Counted from the stretch's first letter, positions 45,101 through 56,999 are shown. The stretch is DNA of 64,000 nt from Scalesia atractyloides (GCA_947069175.1 CAMTDV010000022.1:37599476-37663475), one strand, 5' to 3'. Program-made: numbers and translations. The notes: generated by a model from the letters alone, not told the origin.

Positions 45101-47120
45101 GATTCTCATCGGTATGACATGTTTTCTGTAAATATCTTTTTTTCAAAACTAAAAACCAAAAATATGTTTTTGATTTTAGGGGAAAAAAGTTGTAAAAAAA
45201 TCAAAAACATTAAAAAGTCAAAAAGTGTTTTTGTGAAAAAGGGGTAATCATATTACATCAGTTGACAATCACAGTATGCTAAAGATATGGAATGATTAAA
45301 CAGGTAATTAAATAGATCGTACTGAGGATGTGCCAATAGACTTCACTCGTTTAGTACTCGGAAATTTGTTGAATGCCAGATTCCGCGAGACTAGGTCTTT
45401 ATATTTAATCGATATCTGGGGTATTATTCGAGTTCTTTTGATTTTGCATTGGCAATGACCTAGAACTTGCATAATACTTTACGCATTATTCGCCTACAAA
45501 AGCTGCACAAAAAATGAGTATGTCTAAACATTTACGACATCTGCAATTCAAAAGATTCCGTTATGGAACACCACCTAAAGTCGAGTCTTCATCTATTTCT
45601 CTGTATGGAAATACAAACCTGAGCTCTCAAGGTTTTGCAATTCACCCCATTTATAGATATCAGTTAGGTATATTCACCTGTGAAATGAAATTCTGGGAAT
45701 CTTAATACGGGAGTATATTCTGAGATGGGAAACACAGTTATTTCATGTTCCTTAATAATACCTAACATATCTTGAAACAATTGAGAAATGTGTAGAGGTT
45801 TAAGTGGATAAGTATATTGGCAATCTAGGTAAATTTGTTTAAGAACTTAAAGTTACTATCAAGATCAACGTACTTGTGATTTGTCTAAATACTTGATATG
45901 ATCCTCTAAACACAAAACTCACAAAAAATATGTACGTAAATACATCTTTACTTGTTCTTTCTTTTCGGAAAAATCCCAAAAAGATTTATCAGTTTATCTT
46001 TAGCATTCTATCTTAGATTTTAGTCTACCGATGATGAAAATACCGTTAGTCCAAGTTAAAGCGACAGTTGCTGGAGGAAAGCTAAAGAGCATGGGCTGGG
46101 AGCTAATTGAAAAGAAAATATCCTGAAACGTCAACAAAGTTCATTAATTTGAAACTTTAAATTTTAGAATAAATCTATTTTGGTCAAATAACAGTCAACC
46201 AAGGTCATTAACTTTGACTTGGTAGGCAAATCGGATAACCAGGGTCATTAACTTGGACTTGGTTAACTGAGTAGGTTATAAAAACAGATAAAATTTCACA
46301 AAAAATCAAAAAGATAAACAAAGTGCATAGAACTAACTTGTACGAGTGACACACTGACTCTACGAGTAACAAAAGGCTTCATTCGCATGAATCATCGCTC
46401 GTACGAGTGAACCTGAATGAGCATAAAGGGCTCCTCATTCGCACGAGTCACACTATTGACTCTGTGTGACTGAGCATACTCTGTGCAATTCAGTTCTTGT
46501 CACTCATTTTCTTGATCTTCGTTACGTATCTATACTTTGAGGAGGTTGATTAGCACACCTCTTTCGATGGGCAAGGTACTAATGCTTGTTTTGAGCCTAT
46601 ATAATGCCGAAATTGGACCAAAAGGTCATAAAACGTAGATTTAGGATAATTGGACCGGTAAAATATAAATTGAACTAAAATCATTAAAATCGGCCCTTTT
46701 AATCTATAAATCAACCTTCAATTTGTTAAATCTACACGTTTTAAGTTGGTTTGATAAGGTGTTATTTGGTGCGATTCGTAACTCGTACGAATCATCACTC
46801 GTATGAGCAAGGATTCCAAATGTTTGTTTATCATATTCACTTGTATGAGTGATCGTTCGTATGAGTAGGAGCTTAAAGTTTATATCTCTGTGGCTCGTAC
46901 GAAGCATCACTCGTAAGAGGAAGATTGTTTAAAATCCTAAAAATTTGTTAGGTATGATTCTTAATTCGTACGAAAAATGGCTCGTACGAGTGGGGTTTTG
47001 ACTCAAACTTAATTTCATTGTCAAGTATCTAACTCGTACGAATGGTGACTCATATGAGTGATTAAGTGTTGAAATATTTTGAAAATTTTTCTAAGTGTTT
47101 GAAATGTTTATGTTTGCAGA
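45101..47120 (+). other. Element E spacer with palindrome array
   Basis: About 2 kb without coding sense, matching the spacer of D in inverse. Motif clusters lie at 46330-46470 and 46770-47070. In the second cluster the TCGTACGA-type palindromes occur as pairs about 17 bp apart, repeated at about 46785, 46850, 46892, 46967 and 47034. Confidence 0.72.
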
Positions 47121-48409
47121 TCAAGAAGTCTTCGTTTTCAAACCCTTTCACAACATTTGTTGTATTCTAGACGAGACTATTCCTGAAATCCAGCATATAG
47201 AGAAGTACTAGATTTTTTAAGCCGACTTCCTATTACCAAGGCGCTCACTGACCGTCACACGGCTTATCGTTCTCACGTTGAATATTTTTGAAATGCCGCT
47301 GAATTCAATGAGGAAGAAACTCTATTTTGTCTGCAGTGAGGATTGATAACGAAGATATTCAAGTCAAAATCACTGAAGACTTAATCCGAATGGTGTTAGA
47401 GTTTAAAGATCATGAAGAAGACCCAACTGGTTTCTCAAAATACATGGTTAAAGGGTGCTTCTATCGGATGGGTTATGCAGGATTCGTTAACGCAACTCCT
47501 TTTAAGAAGACAAATCTCAGTGCTCCATTCCATTATATTGCACACTGTGTTATTCATGCCCTCAGAAACAGAAAGGCGACTTTGATGATTTGATTAATTA
47601 TCAGATGTTCATGATTACAGCACTTATTCTGAACCTTCCATACAACTTTTCAAGACTGATCTTCTCACAGATGGTCCAAAATATACAACGCGAGAAGTCC
47701 TACAGTACCCGCGTTTTGTTCAGATGTTGCTCGATCACTTACATCCAAATTTAAAGAAGAAGAAAGATGTTGTTTTAAAGCTTGAACATATGGATGTGTC
47801 CTCACTGAAACAGATGAATTTCATCTTAAAGCCTTCCCAAATGCCAAGCCTGTATTCGGGCTATTCTTAACAAAGACTATGTGGGGCCGCCGAAGGGGAA
47901 GTGGCGAAAAGATGAAAGCGGAGACGAGGATGAGGAGTTAGAGGCGTTAGATGGTTTTGTTGCAAAGAGAAGCGTGTGGTTCTCTAAAGAAAATAAGAAG
48001 GGGGTAAATGGACGAAACGAAAGTAGACGTCCACATCTTCCCCTACTGCTCCTCAAAAAGGAGCGTGCATCTGACAGTACGAGGTCGGTAGATGAGTTAG
48101 AGCGGAAGAAAATGTTGAAACTTTGGATGCTGATATCGAACGAGAAGCGTTTGGGGTTCGAGAAGGAATAGTTGAAGAGGCTTCCTCCTCTAGCACTGAT
48201 CAAGAGGATAGGATTGCTGGAGAAAGAGAAAGAGCTAAAGAAAGTGTACTTGAATGTTTGGCTGAAATTCAACGTAAAGCAAAAGAGAGGAAACGTAAAG
48301 CGACATGGAAAGATGATACTACTTATGTACCTTCGGGTTCCGACAATGACACCCATGTTCGCAAATCTTCAAAGAGGTCTTCTAAACATCTCAAGAGGCC
48401 AGCTGTTAG
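47121..48409 (+). pseudogene. Element E envelope-like region, first part
   Basis: Blocks V-F-K-P-F-H-N-I-C-C-I-L, F-L-S-R-L-P-I-T-K-A-L-T-D-R-H-T-A-Y, V-K-G-C-F-Y-R-M-G-Y-A-G-F-V-N-A-T (47440-47500) and G-K-W-R-K-D-E-S-G-D-E-D-E-E-L (47897-47940) match D. A basic stretch (K-E-R-K-R-K-A-T-W) comes just before the element I insertion. The open frame 48123-48572 runs across the border into the LTR and is not a real gene end. Frameshifts lie at about 47205, 47580 and 47690. Confidence 0.78.
48405..48409 (+). repeat. Target-site duplication of element I, left copy
   Basis: GTTAG directly before the LTR; the same five bases follow the right LTR at 62647-62651. Confidence 0.9.
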
Positions 48410-48807
48410 TGGGACATCCCGGTTTTTCAGATATCTTAAAACGCACTACTTCACGATTATTCATTCCTACGCTAAATTGATTCGGAGATTTAATTTACAC
48501 GCTCGAAATAATTACGATAACTTTGTGAACTTATCAAGTGAATTACGTGCTATGTGTATTAAACGTTTATAAGTTCGGTGAGTTATTATGCCATGTTTCG
48601 AATTCGTGATTTTTAGTTATAAAAATATATATATGGTAAATAGATAGACGAATCGAACCGAGCCGCAAACGAGTCGACCTCATTTCCTTGCGACTCAAGG
48701 AGTTAAGCAAAACTTGAGGCTCAAGTTAAAGACCCAAACCCCACCCAACCTTTGCGGCCGCAAGCTTAATCGCCCAAACCCTTCTTCTTTTTCCTTCCTT
48801 CTCATAC

Positions 48808-48816
48808 TATATATAG
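48808..48816 (+). promoter_or_regulatory. TATA box in element I 5' LTR
   Basis: TATATATAG lies about 400 bp into the LTR; the 3' LTR has TTTATATAG at the matching place near 60240. It is followed by an AAACCCTAG motif, in keeping with a Pol II start region. Confidence 0.5.
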
Positions 48817-50563
48817 ATGTGTATGCATGAGGATTGTTTTAACAAAAAAAAAAAAAGAGAGAAACCCTAGCACTAGACAAGCCGACGGCAGCCTTCTCCC
48901 CATTCTTTCTCTCGGTCGCGATCCTCTTTCAAACCCGAATCAAACCACCATCTCGTTCCCGGTTCGTTAATCTCCATTGTTAAAGGTTAGGGTTTTCTAT
49001 TGTTTCGCAAATCATGTAGGGTTTATGAACTATTGATCATGCTTGTATGTAATGGTAGAATCATGGTTTATGAAAGTGTTATGATGTTAGTTCGATTGAT
49101 TGTGCAAGTTTGGCGATTATGATGATTAGTTGGAATAAAGAATCATTAGGCTGCGTTTTGTGATAAAAACCATATAATATGATCAGGGTTTGCATGAGTA
49201 TGATGTACATGATGATATATGATTGATAAATCTGTTCTTGATCGTTTATATTTAACGTCTTTGATTTTTAAGCGTGTTATATTGCGATAAAAAGTTGAAA
49301 TCAGGATGTTGAATGGTGTTTACAGCCAACTTCAATTGGCTGTAACTTGGTTATTATTTATCGAAAAACGGATTTTCTGAAGCCTAAAACATATATTTTT
49401 TGAAAAACACTTCTAATGGCGCTGGATTCATATTTTTCTGAGGTCTTGATATTTTTAAGTGGTCAATTAAGTGCAGTAACTGAAGCTGTGTAAATTCTGA
49501 AAATTTGTTAGTTGTTTATCGAGTCGGATCTCATAATCTGTAGAGAGTTGAATCACGAAATTTGTACAGCATTTGGAGATGGAAATTTCCGGGAAACTCC
49601 CACTGGAATTTTGTCAATTTGATGAACGGTGATTTTTAAATAAATTCTCCCGTGGACTGCAGTCAGAAAGCGACGAATCTGACTGCAGCCTAGTACATTA
49701 ATATTTATGAATAATTGGTAAAGTGTTAGGACTTGAAAAATTTATATAAAATTCTACAGTTTAGTTGACACCTTCTGTAAAAAAATTGGAATTTTTGGAA
49801 CGTTGGAACTATTTCATAAAAATCCTCGAAAACAGCCTAGTTATTAGCATACAAGCTGAAACTTGATTACTTGCAAATGTGTGTACCAAAATGTCGTATG
49901 AGTTGATTTATGTTCATGATAAGTTGGTTTGATCATTATGTTGGTATGATAATATTTTGCATGCATGATTGTGTTTTCGAAATTGTTATCATGTGTGCCG
50001 CATTGTATGATAGTTATGTGTAGGGTTTGTATCAGTGTGTTCACACACTAACTCTAAATCGATTGACTTGTTAGGACGCGATTAGCGGTCCATCATTTGT
50101 ACTTCTGTGTTACACTAACCGAGCAACTAAAGGTGAGTTCACGGCCCCTAATTTTATCCGTTTTAAACAACAGGGGGAGAAACATGTATACACTCTACAA
50201 CTCTATCTCTTTACGTTATACGAAATTAACGTTAATAAACTATTCGGTAACTACGTTAATGTTAATGTACGTTATGGTCACTAAGCAGCTATATCACACA
50301 AGTCCTCGACAAACTCTCGGATCGTTAGTATTGGGTTAGATAGCGGGGAAATTATAAGTAGTACTACTGGGCCCGACAAGCCCCACCCGAGCTAGTCGCG
50401 CTAGCCGACCGGGTATGGTCAAGGGTGAATAATTTGGCCTAACTTCGCCATGGTCAGTGATAGGCCTGGCAACACGGAGGCACAACAGTCAGCTTCGATC
50501 GCGAACACTTAAGTGACATAACTTTAGGCTGCTACCTACATGTTAACATTGAACTTAATTACC

Positions 50564-50780
50564 AAACAACAATATTATTCCGGGTTAGTAATAATGAAAC
50601 GAAACAACAATATTATTTCGGGTTAGGAATAATGAAACGAAACAACATTATTATTCCGGGTTAGGAATAATGGAACAAACAACAATATATTCCGGGTTAG
50701 GAATAATGGAACCAACATCATTATTATTCCGGGTTTGGAATAATGGAATTATATCGTTATTCCGGGTTAGGGATAACGGG
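50564..50780 (+). repeat. Hairpin minisatellite in element I 5' LTR
   Basis: Six units of about 35-40 bp, each with a hairpin of the form TTATTCC-GGGTTA-GGAATAA. The last unit is GTTATTCC-GGGTTA-GGGATAAC, keeping an 8-bp stem with a G-T pair. Unit number and order differ in the other LTR (61993-62218). Confidence 0.85.
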
Positions 50781-51226
50781 GGAAAACAAACTTATAACCG
50801 AACTAATGAACTTATGAAAACCTGTGAACTCACTCTTCTTTAATGTTGACACTTGTTTCTTTACATGTTTCTCAGAACGCTAGGAGCTCTAGGTGCACTC
50901 ACTTGCATTGATCAAGACATCTTTTTATCGAGTCTCATTTACGAATATTGTTTGGGTTTTTCTTTAGTTTTGGCGTTTGTGTTGGCGCCCGTTCCTTTAC
51001 TTTATTTTAATGCTTCCGCTCAACTTTAAAACTAATGCTTTCGCTAAACATTGAAACCAAACTAAGACAATTTAAAATTAACTATGAATGGTTAAACAAA
51101 TGATTTTGGAAAACGTATATAAACTAATCATATAGAGTCGTTCGATGTTACTAGTGTCTCGGATTCTGGTTTGTTCACACGCCTCGTGGTAAAACTCCGC
51201 AAGTGGAAATTGAGGGTGTGACAGAT

Positions 51227-51238
51227 TGGTATCAGATC
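51227..51238 (+). other. Primer-binding site of element I
   Basis: TGGTATCAGATC matches the initiator tRNA-Met complement with one mismatch near the end, 3 bp after the LTR. Confidence 0.88.
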
Positions 51239-51424
51239 TAGCTATAGAGAACCAAATTTGCATTAAAAGTAGACCTAAACTATAGCTGATTTCACAACAC
51301 TAGACTTAGTTTGGCACTGAACAGTTATATCTTGTTATGTGTTGTACCACAACTAAGTTATGTAAAATATAAATGCATATTGAAATAAACGCAACTCGTA
51401 ACTAACTACACAACCCAACAGGCA

Positions 51425-52037
51425 ATGTCATCATCATCATCATCCGACAAACTTTTGCAACCAAGGGCGCCGGGAAGGCACCTATGGTGGAACCCTACCA
51501 CCTCATGGCGTGGAGACACGCTCAGCTGTGAGAAAAGGCTCGCTTTAGGGGGAGTCGTCCTCACGCCCGACCATCGCTATGCCGGTCGAACCGGTTAACT
51601 CGTTAGAAGTAGGGAACGACCTACTTAGAGATATGATAAGAAAACAACAAGAACAACTAGAGAGAATGCATGAAACTATCCTAGCATAGGGATGGATGAT
51701 ACGACAATTAACGGGTAAGACTGGAGAGCTCGAGGGAGAGCAACATGAGAATAAGATAGCTCGTAACACCTTAGCTAAAGATCTTCGTGCTGAGCAGCTG
51801 AGGGCTGACTAGCTCGAAGACAGAGTTCTTGAGTCTAGCTGGAGAATTCAAGAACTAGAACAGAATCAGGCACCTTTACCAGTACCCGCACCAGCACCGG
51901 CCCTCCAGTGCCGGTAGAGGATCCAGAGGAGGATCCAGAGGAGGATCCGGAGGAAGACCCAGCTGTAGAAGCTTGGAAACGTCGCGGAGGATGACGGCAA
52001 CGATAGCGATTTGGGAGATGGAGACATAGAAGACTGA
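51425..52037 (+). pseudogene. Element I upstream ORF (coiled coil, acidic tail)
   Basis: From ATG 51425 the sequence gives a Ser run, then broken frames with a heptad-like stretch (D-M-I-R-K-Q-Q-E-Q-L-E-R-M-H, then K-I-A-R-N-T-L-A-K-D-L-R-A-E-Q-L-R), a Pro/Ala run, a Glu/Asp/Pro repeat (GAGGATCC repeated) and an acidic end at 52037. This is the counterpart of the ORF at 20952-21632 in B. Both precede gag and are separate from it. Family unknown to me. Confidence 0.55.
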
Positions 52038-52297
52038 CACGTCTTCGCTTATTCCATTTGCTTCCTTCAGTTATTTATTTTCCTACTTATGTTTAAACTT
52101 GAGATTTTATAGTAAACTGATATGTTTGTTGGCATTTTGTAAGACGTTGAAATTTTATCTAATCGAATATTTCTTTTGATTGTTTAATATATTTGGGTTA
52201 ACATAATTTGAGGAATTATTTAAGTATGGAGTAGGATAACTATATTGGATATATATACTTATCAGTGTGTCTTTATGTTGTCTTGCGAAGATCTAAA
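52038..52297 (+). other. Non-coding spacer between upstream ORF and gag (element I)
   Basis: AT-rich stretch with no coding sense, about 260 bp, against about 630 bp in B. Confidence 0.5.
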
Positions 52298-53600
52298 ATG
52301 GCAACTGGACGTCGCGGAAACCTCAACATGACACCCGAAGAATTGGCCGCAATGATCCAAGAACACTGTGAATGCTGCTCTGAGGCCAGATGTATTTTAA
52401 ATTTTCATGGGAAAATCTAATAGTTGGGCTAGTAGACTTTCCCGCTGACTACTTGTCCTCTGTCAGCAGGAGGGGGTCTTAACCCCTACAAGATGTTTCT
52501 CGATGCGAAGCCAAGCAAATTCACGGGTGCAGAAGGACCCATAGGACTGGTCCGCTGGATTGAAAAGTCTGAATCAGTGTTTTGAAATGTGCAATTGTCT
52601 GGAGGCCAACAAGGTCAAGTATGTTGCCTCAACGTTGGAGGATGGGGCACTAACTTGGTGGAATGCACAAGTCCAAACGCGTGGACTTATTGTCTACAAA
52701 CGCAATGGCCTGGGTCGAGTTTAAGGCCCTAATCAAAGAGGAGTACTGTCCGCGAGACAGGGTTCAACAGTTGGAGCAAACATTATGGAACCACAAGATG
52801 GTGGGATCTGAAATTGAAGCATACACAGCGAAACATCATGACCTGGTATTTCTATGTCCCGATCTGGCCAACACCGTGGAGAAACGACTCGAGTTTTACC
52901 TTGGGGGTCTGGTCCCCGAGATCCAGGGTATGGTAATGGCTAGTCAACCCTGCGACTGAGCATCAAGCAATCAGGTTGGTGCACAAACTCACCGATAAGG
53001 CGGTGGAAAAAAGAAGTTGCCATTCGGGGTACAACTGAAGTTGCCCCTGATAATAAAAGAAAGTTTGAAGACTCGTCTGCTCGACAGTCTTCGTCAGCCC
53101 AGCCACAACAAGGGAACCATAAACGGTTCAATAATTTCAACAGCCACCGGGGTCACACTAATAAGCCCGCCAACAACACCCAGAACACAAGCGGCTATGT
53201 AGGTCGAAAGCTGCAGTGTAATCGCTGTAACCTTCATCATCACGGCCCTTGTGCCGGAAATCGCTGCCAACAATGTGGCAAAGTGGGACACGCGGCAAAG
53301 GATTGTCGCGGGGAAATCATGTCCCGACAAAATCAAAATCATATCAGGGTCAGCAGCAGGGTATTAACCGGGGGTGCTATCTGTGTGGTAGCACTGCCCA
53401 CTTCAAACGAGACTGCCCGCAGCTTCGTAACAACAACAACAATGGTGGGAACAACAACAACCACAACCACAATAACCACAACAACAACAATAACAACAAC
53501 AACAATGGAAATGGTGGCACAGGAGGTGCCAAAGGGCGTGCATTTACGTTGGGCCGCGGAGAGGCCAGAAACGACTCAAACGTGGTCACCGGTAAGTTTC
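52298..53600 (+). pseudogene. Element I gag with putative intron
   Basis: ATG at 52298 opens M-A-T-G-R-R-G-N-L-N-M-T-P-E-E-L-A-A-M-I. After the putative intron (52392-52466) comes G-G-G-L-N-P-Y-K-M-F-L-D-A-K-P, then after a frameshift K-A-L-I-K-E-E-Y-C-P-R-D-R-V-Q-Q-L-E-Q (52700-52780). Two knuckles follow, C-Q-Q-C-G-K-V-G-H-A-A-K-D-C (53268-53308) and C-Y-L-C-G-S-T-A-H-F-K-R-D-C (53381-53420). An Asn-rich run (His/Gly interspersed) is at 53425-53515. Frameshifts near 52580 and 52960 break it. Confidence 0.85.
52392..52466 (+). other. Putative 75-bp intron in element I gag
   Basis: GTATTT donor at 52392, CTGAC branch-like word near 52445, pyrimidine-rich TTGTCCTCTGTCAG acceptor at 52466. The exon frames join in phase 1, as in B. 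The insert contains stops and no gag sense. Confidence 0.5.
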
Positions 53601-54070
53601 CCCTTAATGAACATTTTGCTATTGTACTTTTTGATACGGGTGCGGATAGGAGTTTTATATCTTAGTCTTTTACGAAGAACCTAAATCTCACGCCTAAACC
53701 CTTAGAGACCCCTTACATCATAGAACTAGCCGATGGTAAATCTGTAGATGTGACCCATATTGTATCCGGCTGTCAACTTAAACTCGCGGGTCACACCTTT
53801 ACCATTGATCTGATGACAACTACCCTGGGTAGTTTTGACGTGGTAGCCGGAATGGACTGGCTATCCGACGTCCGAGCTGAAGTTCTCTGTTTCGAGAAAG
53901 CTATCCGTATTCCGCTCTCTAACGACGAAATCTTGACGGTACAAGGCGAGAAGGCAGGCGCCGTCACAAACATCATCTCTTACATGCAAGCACAGAAGTA
54001 TCTTCGGAGGAAGAACTCCTTGCTTTGCTCGCACTGGTTATCGAACAGCCTAAGGACGAGAAACGTATAG
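53600..54070 (+). pseudogene. Element I protease
   Basis: F-D-T-G-A-D-R-S-F-I-S at about 53630-53662 is the intact gypsy protease active site (D-T-G). A stop follows at 53664. The V-T-H-I-V-S-G-C-Q-L and T-T-L-G-S-F-D-V-V-A-G-M-D-W-L blocks (53748-53862) confirm the fold. A frameshift before 54030 leads into the RT frame. Confidence 0.88.
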
Positions 54071-55014
54071 AAGATATCCCCGTCGTCCTTGATTTTTCAG
54101 ATGTATTTCCAGAGGAGTTACCTGGTCTTCCACCACATCGACAAGTGGAGTTTGAAATCGAATTGGCGAACCATGCAACTCCTATCGCCAAGGCCCCATA
54201 CCGCCTGGCTCCAGCAGAGCTGCAAGAGCTGTCTACCCAACTTCAGGAATTATTAGAAAAAGGATTTATCCGACCCAGTACTTCGCCACGGGGAGCTCCA
54301 TTCCTTTTTGTCAAGAAGAAGGACGGGACCTTCCGCATGTGCATCGACTACAGGGAACTCAATAAGGTTACTGTCAAGAACCGATACCCATTACCTCGCA
54401 TCGACGATCTTTTCGACCAACTTCAAGGGTCAAGCTACTACTCCAAGATTGATCTACGATCCGGTTATCACCAGTTATGCGTCAGGGAGGAGGATATTGC
54501 TAAGACGGCATTTCGTACACGGTATGGCCATTATGAGTTTTTGGTCATGCCCTTCGGTCTCACCAACGCACCCGCGGTGTTCATGGACCTCATGAACCGC
54601 GTGTGTAAACCGTATCTCGACAAGTTTGTCATCGTGTTCATCGATGACATACTCATCTACTCTAAAGGTGAAGCAGAACATGCTGAACATCTACGATTAT
54701 TGCTGGAATTACTTCAACAGGAGAAACTATATGCCAAGCTTTCAAAGTGTGATTTCTGGATTCGGGAAGTTCAGTTCCTCGGGCATATCGTGAATGAAAA
54801 GGGTATCCACGTCGACCCCGCCAAGATTGAAGCTATCAAAAACTGGGAAGCACCCAGGACACCGACGGAGATCGCCAATTTTTGGGTTTGGCTGGTTACT
54901 ACAGACGTTTCATCGAGGGATTTTCAAAGATCGCGCAACCGCTTACCACCCTCACCCAGAAAGGCACCAAGTATGCTTGGGGTGACAAGCAGGAAGCGGC
55001 ATTTCAATTGCTGA
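54025..55014 (+). pseudogene. Element I reverse transcriptase
   Basis: The open frame of 329 codons holds the pre-RT linker (I-P-V-V-L-D-F-S-D-V-F-P-E-E-L-P) and a full RT core: G-F-I-R-P-S, M-C-I-D-Y-R-E-L-N-K, Y-H-Q-L, M-P-F-G-L-T-N-A-P-A-V-F and the catalytic F-I-D-D-I-L-I-Y at about 54640-54660. This is the best preserved RT in the window. An extra base near 54885 shifts the frame in the F-L-G-L-x-G-Y-Y-R-R-F block, so the last 40 residues of the open frame are not RT. Confidence 0.92.
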
Positions 55015-55545
55015 AGCAGAAGCTTTGAAGTGCAGGCATTATGTCCTTGCCGGAAGGGACTGATGATTTTGTAGTATATTGTGATGCTTCCATTCAGGAT
55101 TGGGATGCGTATTCATGCAACGTGATAAGGTCATCGCGTATGCGTCCCGACAATTGAAGGTTCACGAGAAAAACTACACAACACATGACCTGGAATTGGG
55201 AGCAGTGGTGTTTGCGCTTAAGATTTGGAGACAAAGTGCACAATCTATACAGATCACAAGAGCCTCCAACACATCTTTGACCATAAGGAGTTGAACATGC
55301 GACAGCGTCGCTGGGTCGAACTCTTGAACGATTATGAACGTGCCATTCGGTATCACCTGGGTAAAGCTAACGTGGTAGCTGATGCCCGCAGCAGGAAGGA
55401 GCACTTGAAACCTCGTCGGGTACGAGCACTACAGTTCACCATTCATTCGGGGTTACCCGAACAGATACGCATCGCGCAGTTAGAAGCAGTTAAGGAAGAA
55501 AACATCAAGGTCGAATCGGTGGGAAAAATGGAACGCGATTAGGAA
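55015..55545 (+). pseudogene. Element I RNase H
   Basis: V-Y-C-D-A-S is at about 55075-55092, then (frameshift) Y-A-S-R-Q-L-K-V-H-E-K-N-Y-T-T-H-D-L-E-L-G-A-V (55136-55210) and, after another shift, H-L-G-K-A-N-V-V-A-D-A-R-S-R-K (55350-55400). In-frame stop near 55026. It ends 5 bp before the solo LTR J. Confidence 0.86.
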
Positions 55546-55550
55546 GTAAA
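55546..55550 (+). repeat. Target-site duplication of solo LTR J, left copy
   Basis: GTAAA directly before the LTR; the same five bases are at 58295-58299 after it. Confidence 0.9.
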
Positions 55551-55735
55551 TGTAACATTTGTCAAAAACGGATTTCCAAAACCCGCTCCGTTTTGTAATC
55601 GAATATCAAGTTATAAATGTCACGTTGTGTATTTATGGTAATTTTTATTTTTAATGATACATAATTACTAAACAAACTAAACTATAAAAATGATATTTGA
55701 TAAAAAGTGAAAACAAAATAAATAAAAATAAAATG

Positions 55736-55820
55736 TTGCTGCCGGGGCTCGAACCCGGGTCAGCCGGAAATTGAAATCCAAAGACTTAACACACACACAC
55801 ATCACCACTCCGCCACTTGT
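55736..55820 (-). other. tRNA-like segment 1 in solo LTR J
   Basis: On the minus strand, GTGGCGGAGTGGT resembles the A box of Leu/Ser tRNAs and GGGTTCGAGCCC is a good B box. The T arm is perfect (stem CCGGG/CCCGG, loop TTCGAGC). The acceptor ends do not pair, so I do not call it a tRNA gene. A T-rich run follows on the minus strand (TTTTATTTTTATTT, near 55715-55732). Confidence 0.6.
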
Positions 55821-56657
55821 TGTTTTCTGTTATCACTAGGAAACAAATGAAACTTATATTCAAACAGAAAACAACCTGAATGCCAAGCCATAACCGAAAT
55901 CGGTCACCAATCGTCCAAAGACGATTAATTACTCGCGAATTACTGAACAAAACCGGTGCACCGACGATCCTAATCAATTCGGATTGAATGAACTTCAATT
56001 TTGATCATGATCGGTTTTTATAACCGAAAATAATCAATGTCTGAATTACTTCAATCAAGACCCCTCTCGCGACTCAGAAACATCATACAAACTTTCCATT
56101 TCACTTTCGTCATACATTCAGTCCATCAGAAAGCTTAAATCAACTCGCCGGAAAATTCTGCAAGTCGCCGGAAAACCGTATTCTTCATCAAAACAGTAAG
56201 TCTTTCAACACCTTCGTGGTCTATCGGTTGTTAAGCTATTTCTGACTCAAACCTTCCAATTGAAATCAAATTCAGACGTCGTCATCGGATAATTTCTGCT
56301 CGCCGGAAAACTTCTGAAAATCCTTATCTTCCGCTGTAAAACGGTATAGCCATTCAAACCTGCTGATAACTCTTATTTAGTACTTCAATCCACAGTTAAC
56401 TAAATCAAAACTATTAATTTGTTCGCCAGTCGAAGTTCAAAAAAAAAACAGAGCCGACGCATTGCCGGAAATTCTGTGATAAATCATTCCTACGGTATGT
56501 TTACTTCCAACACCGTCTCTGCCATTTCATTTTAGTCTTATGAATGATTGATAATCGTAAAAGCAAGAAACAGATTAGTAACACAGTCGACTGTAAATTG
56601 AGCGAAGAAGACGAAGATAGTTAAGTTATAAGTTTATTTAAAATCAGTAATATGAAC

Positions 56658-56740
56658 GGGTTAGACACACAGTCCAGCGGTGGACTGTTTGCAAACAAAT
56701 TTCATACGCGACGCGAGTTCGATCCCTGATACACGCACCC
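56658..56740 (+). other. tRNA-like segment 2 in solo LTR J
   Basis: GGGTTAGACACACAGTCC, an A-box-like CAGTCCAGCGGTGG and a B-box GAGTTCGATCCC. A T-run (TTTTATTTTTT) follows at about 56758-56768, as expected for a Pol III stop. The stem pairing of a true tRNA is not conserved. Confidence 0.55.
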
Positions 56741-56828
56741 TCTCTGTTATAAAAATGTTTTATTTTTTCTAACCGAACCGGGTTAACTCAAATAGATGTT
56801 AAGTATAATAAAAACCGAAATATTAACC

Positions 56829-56908
56829 AGGTTAGACACACAGTCCAGCGGCGGACTGTGTGCAACACTAACTCGCACGTCACGCGTTCGAGTCTGGTTA
56901 ACGGCACC
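56829..56908 (+). other. tRNA-like segment 3 in solo LTR J
   Basis: Begins exactly 171 bp after segment 2 with the same GGTTAGACACACAGTCCAGC word; B-box-like GCGTTCGAGTCTGG near 56884. An eight-T run follows at about 56927-56934. Confidence 0.55.
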
Positions 56909-56999
56909 GGTTCGATGATTTAAAATCTTTTTTTTAAAACAAATGAATTTTGAATAAATCGAATTAGTATATAAATATAATTAAAAACAAGATTATTTT

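Larger units (their letters stand above)
40388..48409 (+). mobile_element. Element E: Ty1/copia (D-like), first part
   Basis: A partial LTR (40388-40545) is joined directly to the middle of gag, followed by protease, integrase, RT, RNase H, a spacer and the start of the envelope-like region. At 48410 gypsy element I interrupts; E resumes at 62652 and runs off the window. It is clearly of the same family as D by shared LTR words, spacer and envelope-like sequence. The primer-binding site and the gag N-terminus are missing. Confidence 0.82.
48410..51223 (+). repeat. Element I 5' LTR (2814 bp)
   Basis: Starts TGGGACATCCCGG (the right copy has TGTGACATCCCGG) and ends GGTGTGACA. It contains a TATATATAG box at 48808-48816, a CCACCCGAGCTAGTCGCGC block near 50380 shared with element B, and a minisatellite of hairpin units (50564-50780). 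A few point differences and the minisatellite distinguish it from the 3' LTR. Confidence 0.93.

Noticed and set aside
40388..48409. Element E as the missing 3' half of element C
   Set aside because: E starts again with an LTR fragment and gag, overlapping the gag, protease and integrase already present in C, so it is a separate copy.
48123..48572. Open frame of 149 codons as a complete protein
   Set aside because: It runs from the envelope-like region of E across the insertion border into LTR I; the end is accidental.
53377..53589. Minus-strand Leu-rich open frame as a membrane protein
   Set aside because: It is the antisense shadow of the Asn-rich run and zinc knuckle of gag I.
55736..55820. 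Functional minus-strand Leu/Ser tRNA gene
   Set aside because: Perfect T arm and good B box, but the acceptor ends do not pair and the anticodon region is replaced by a TG repeat.
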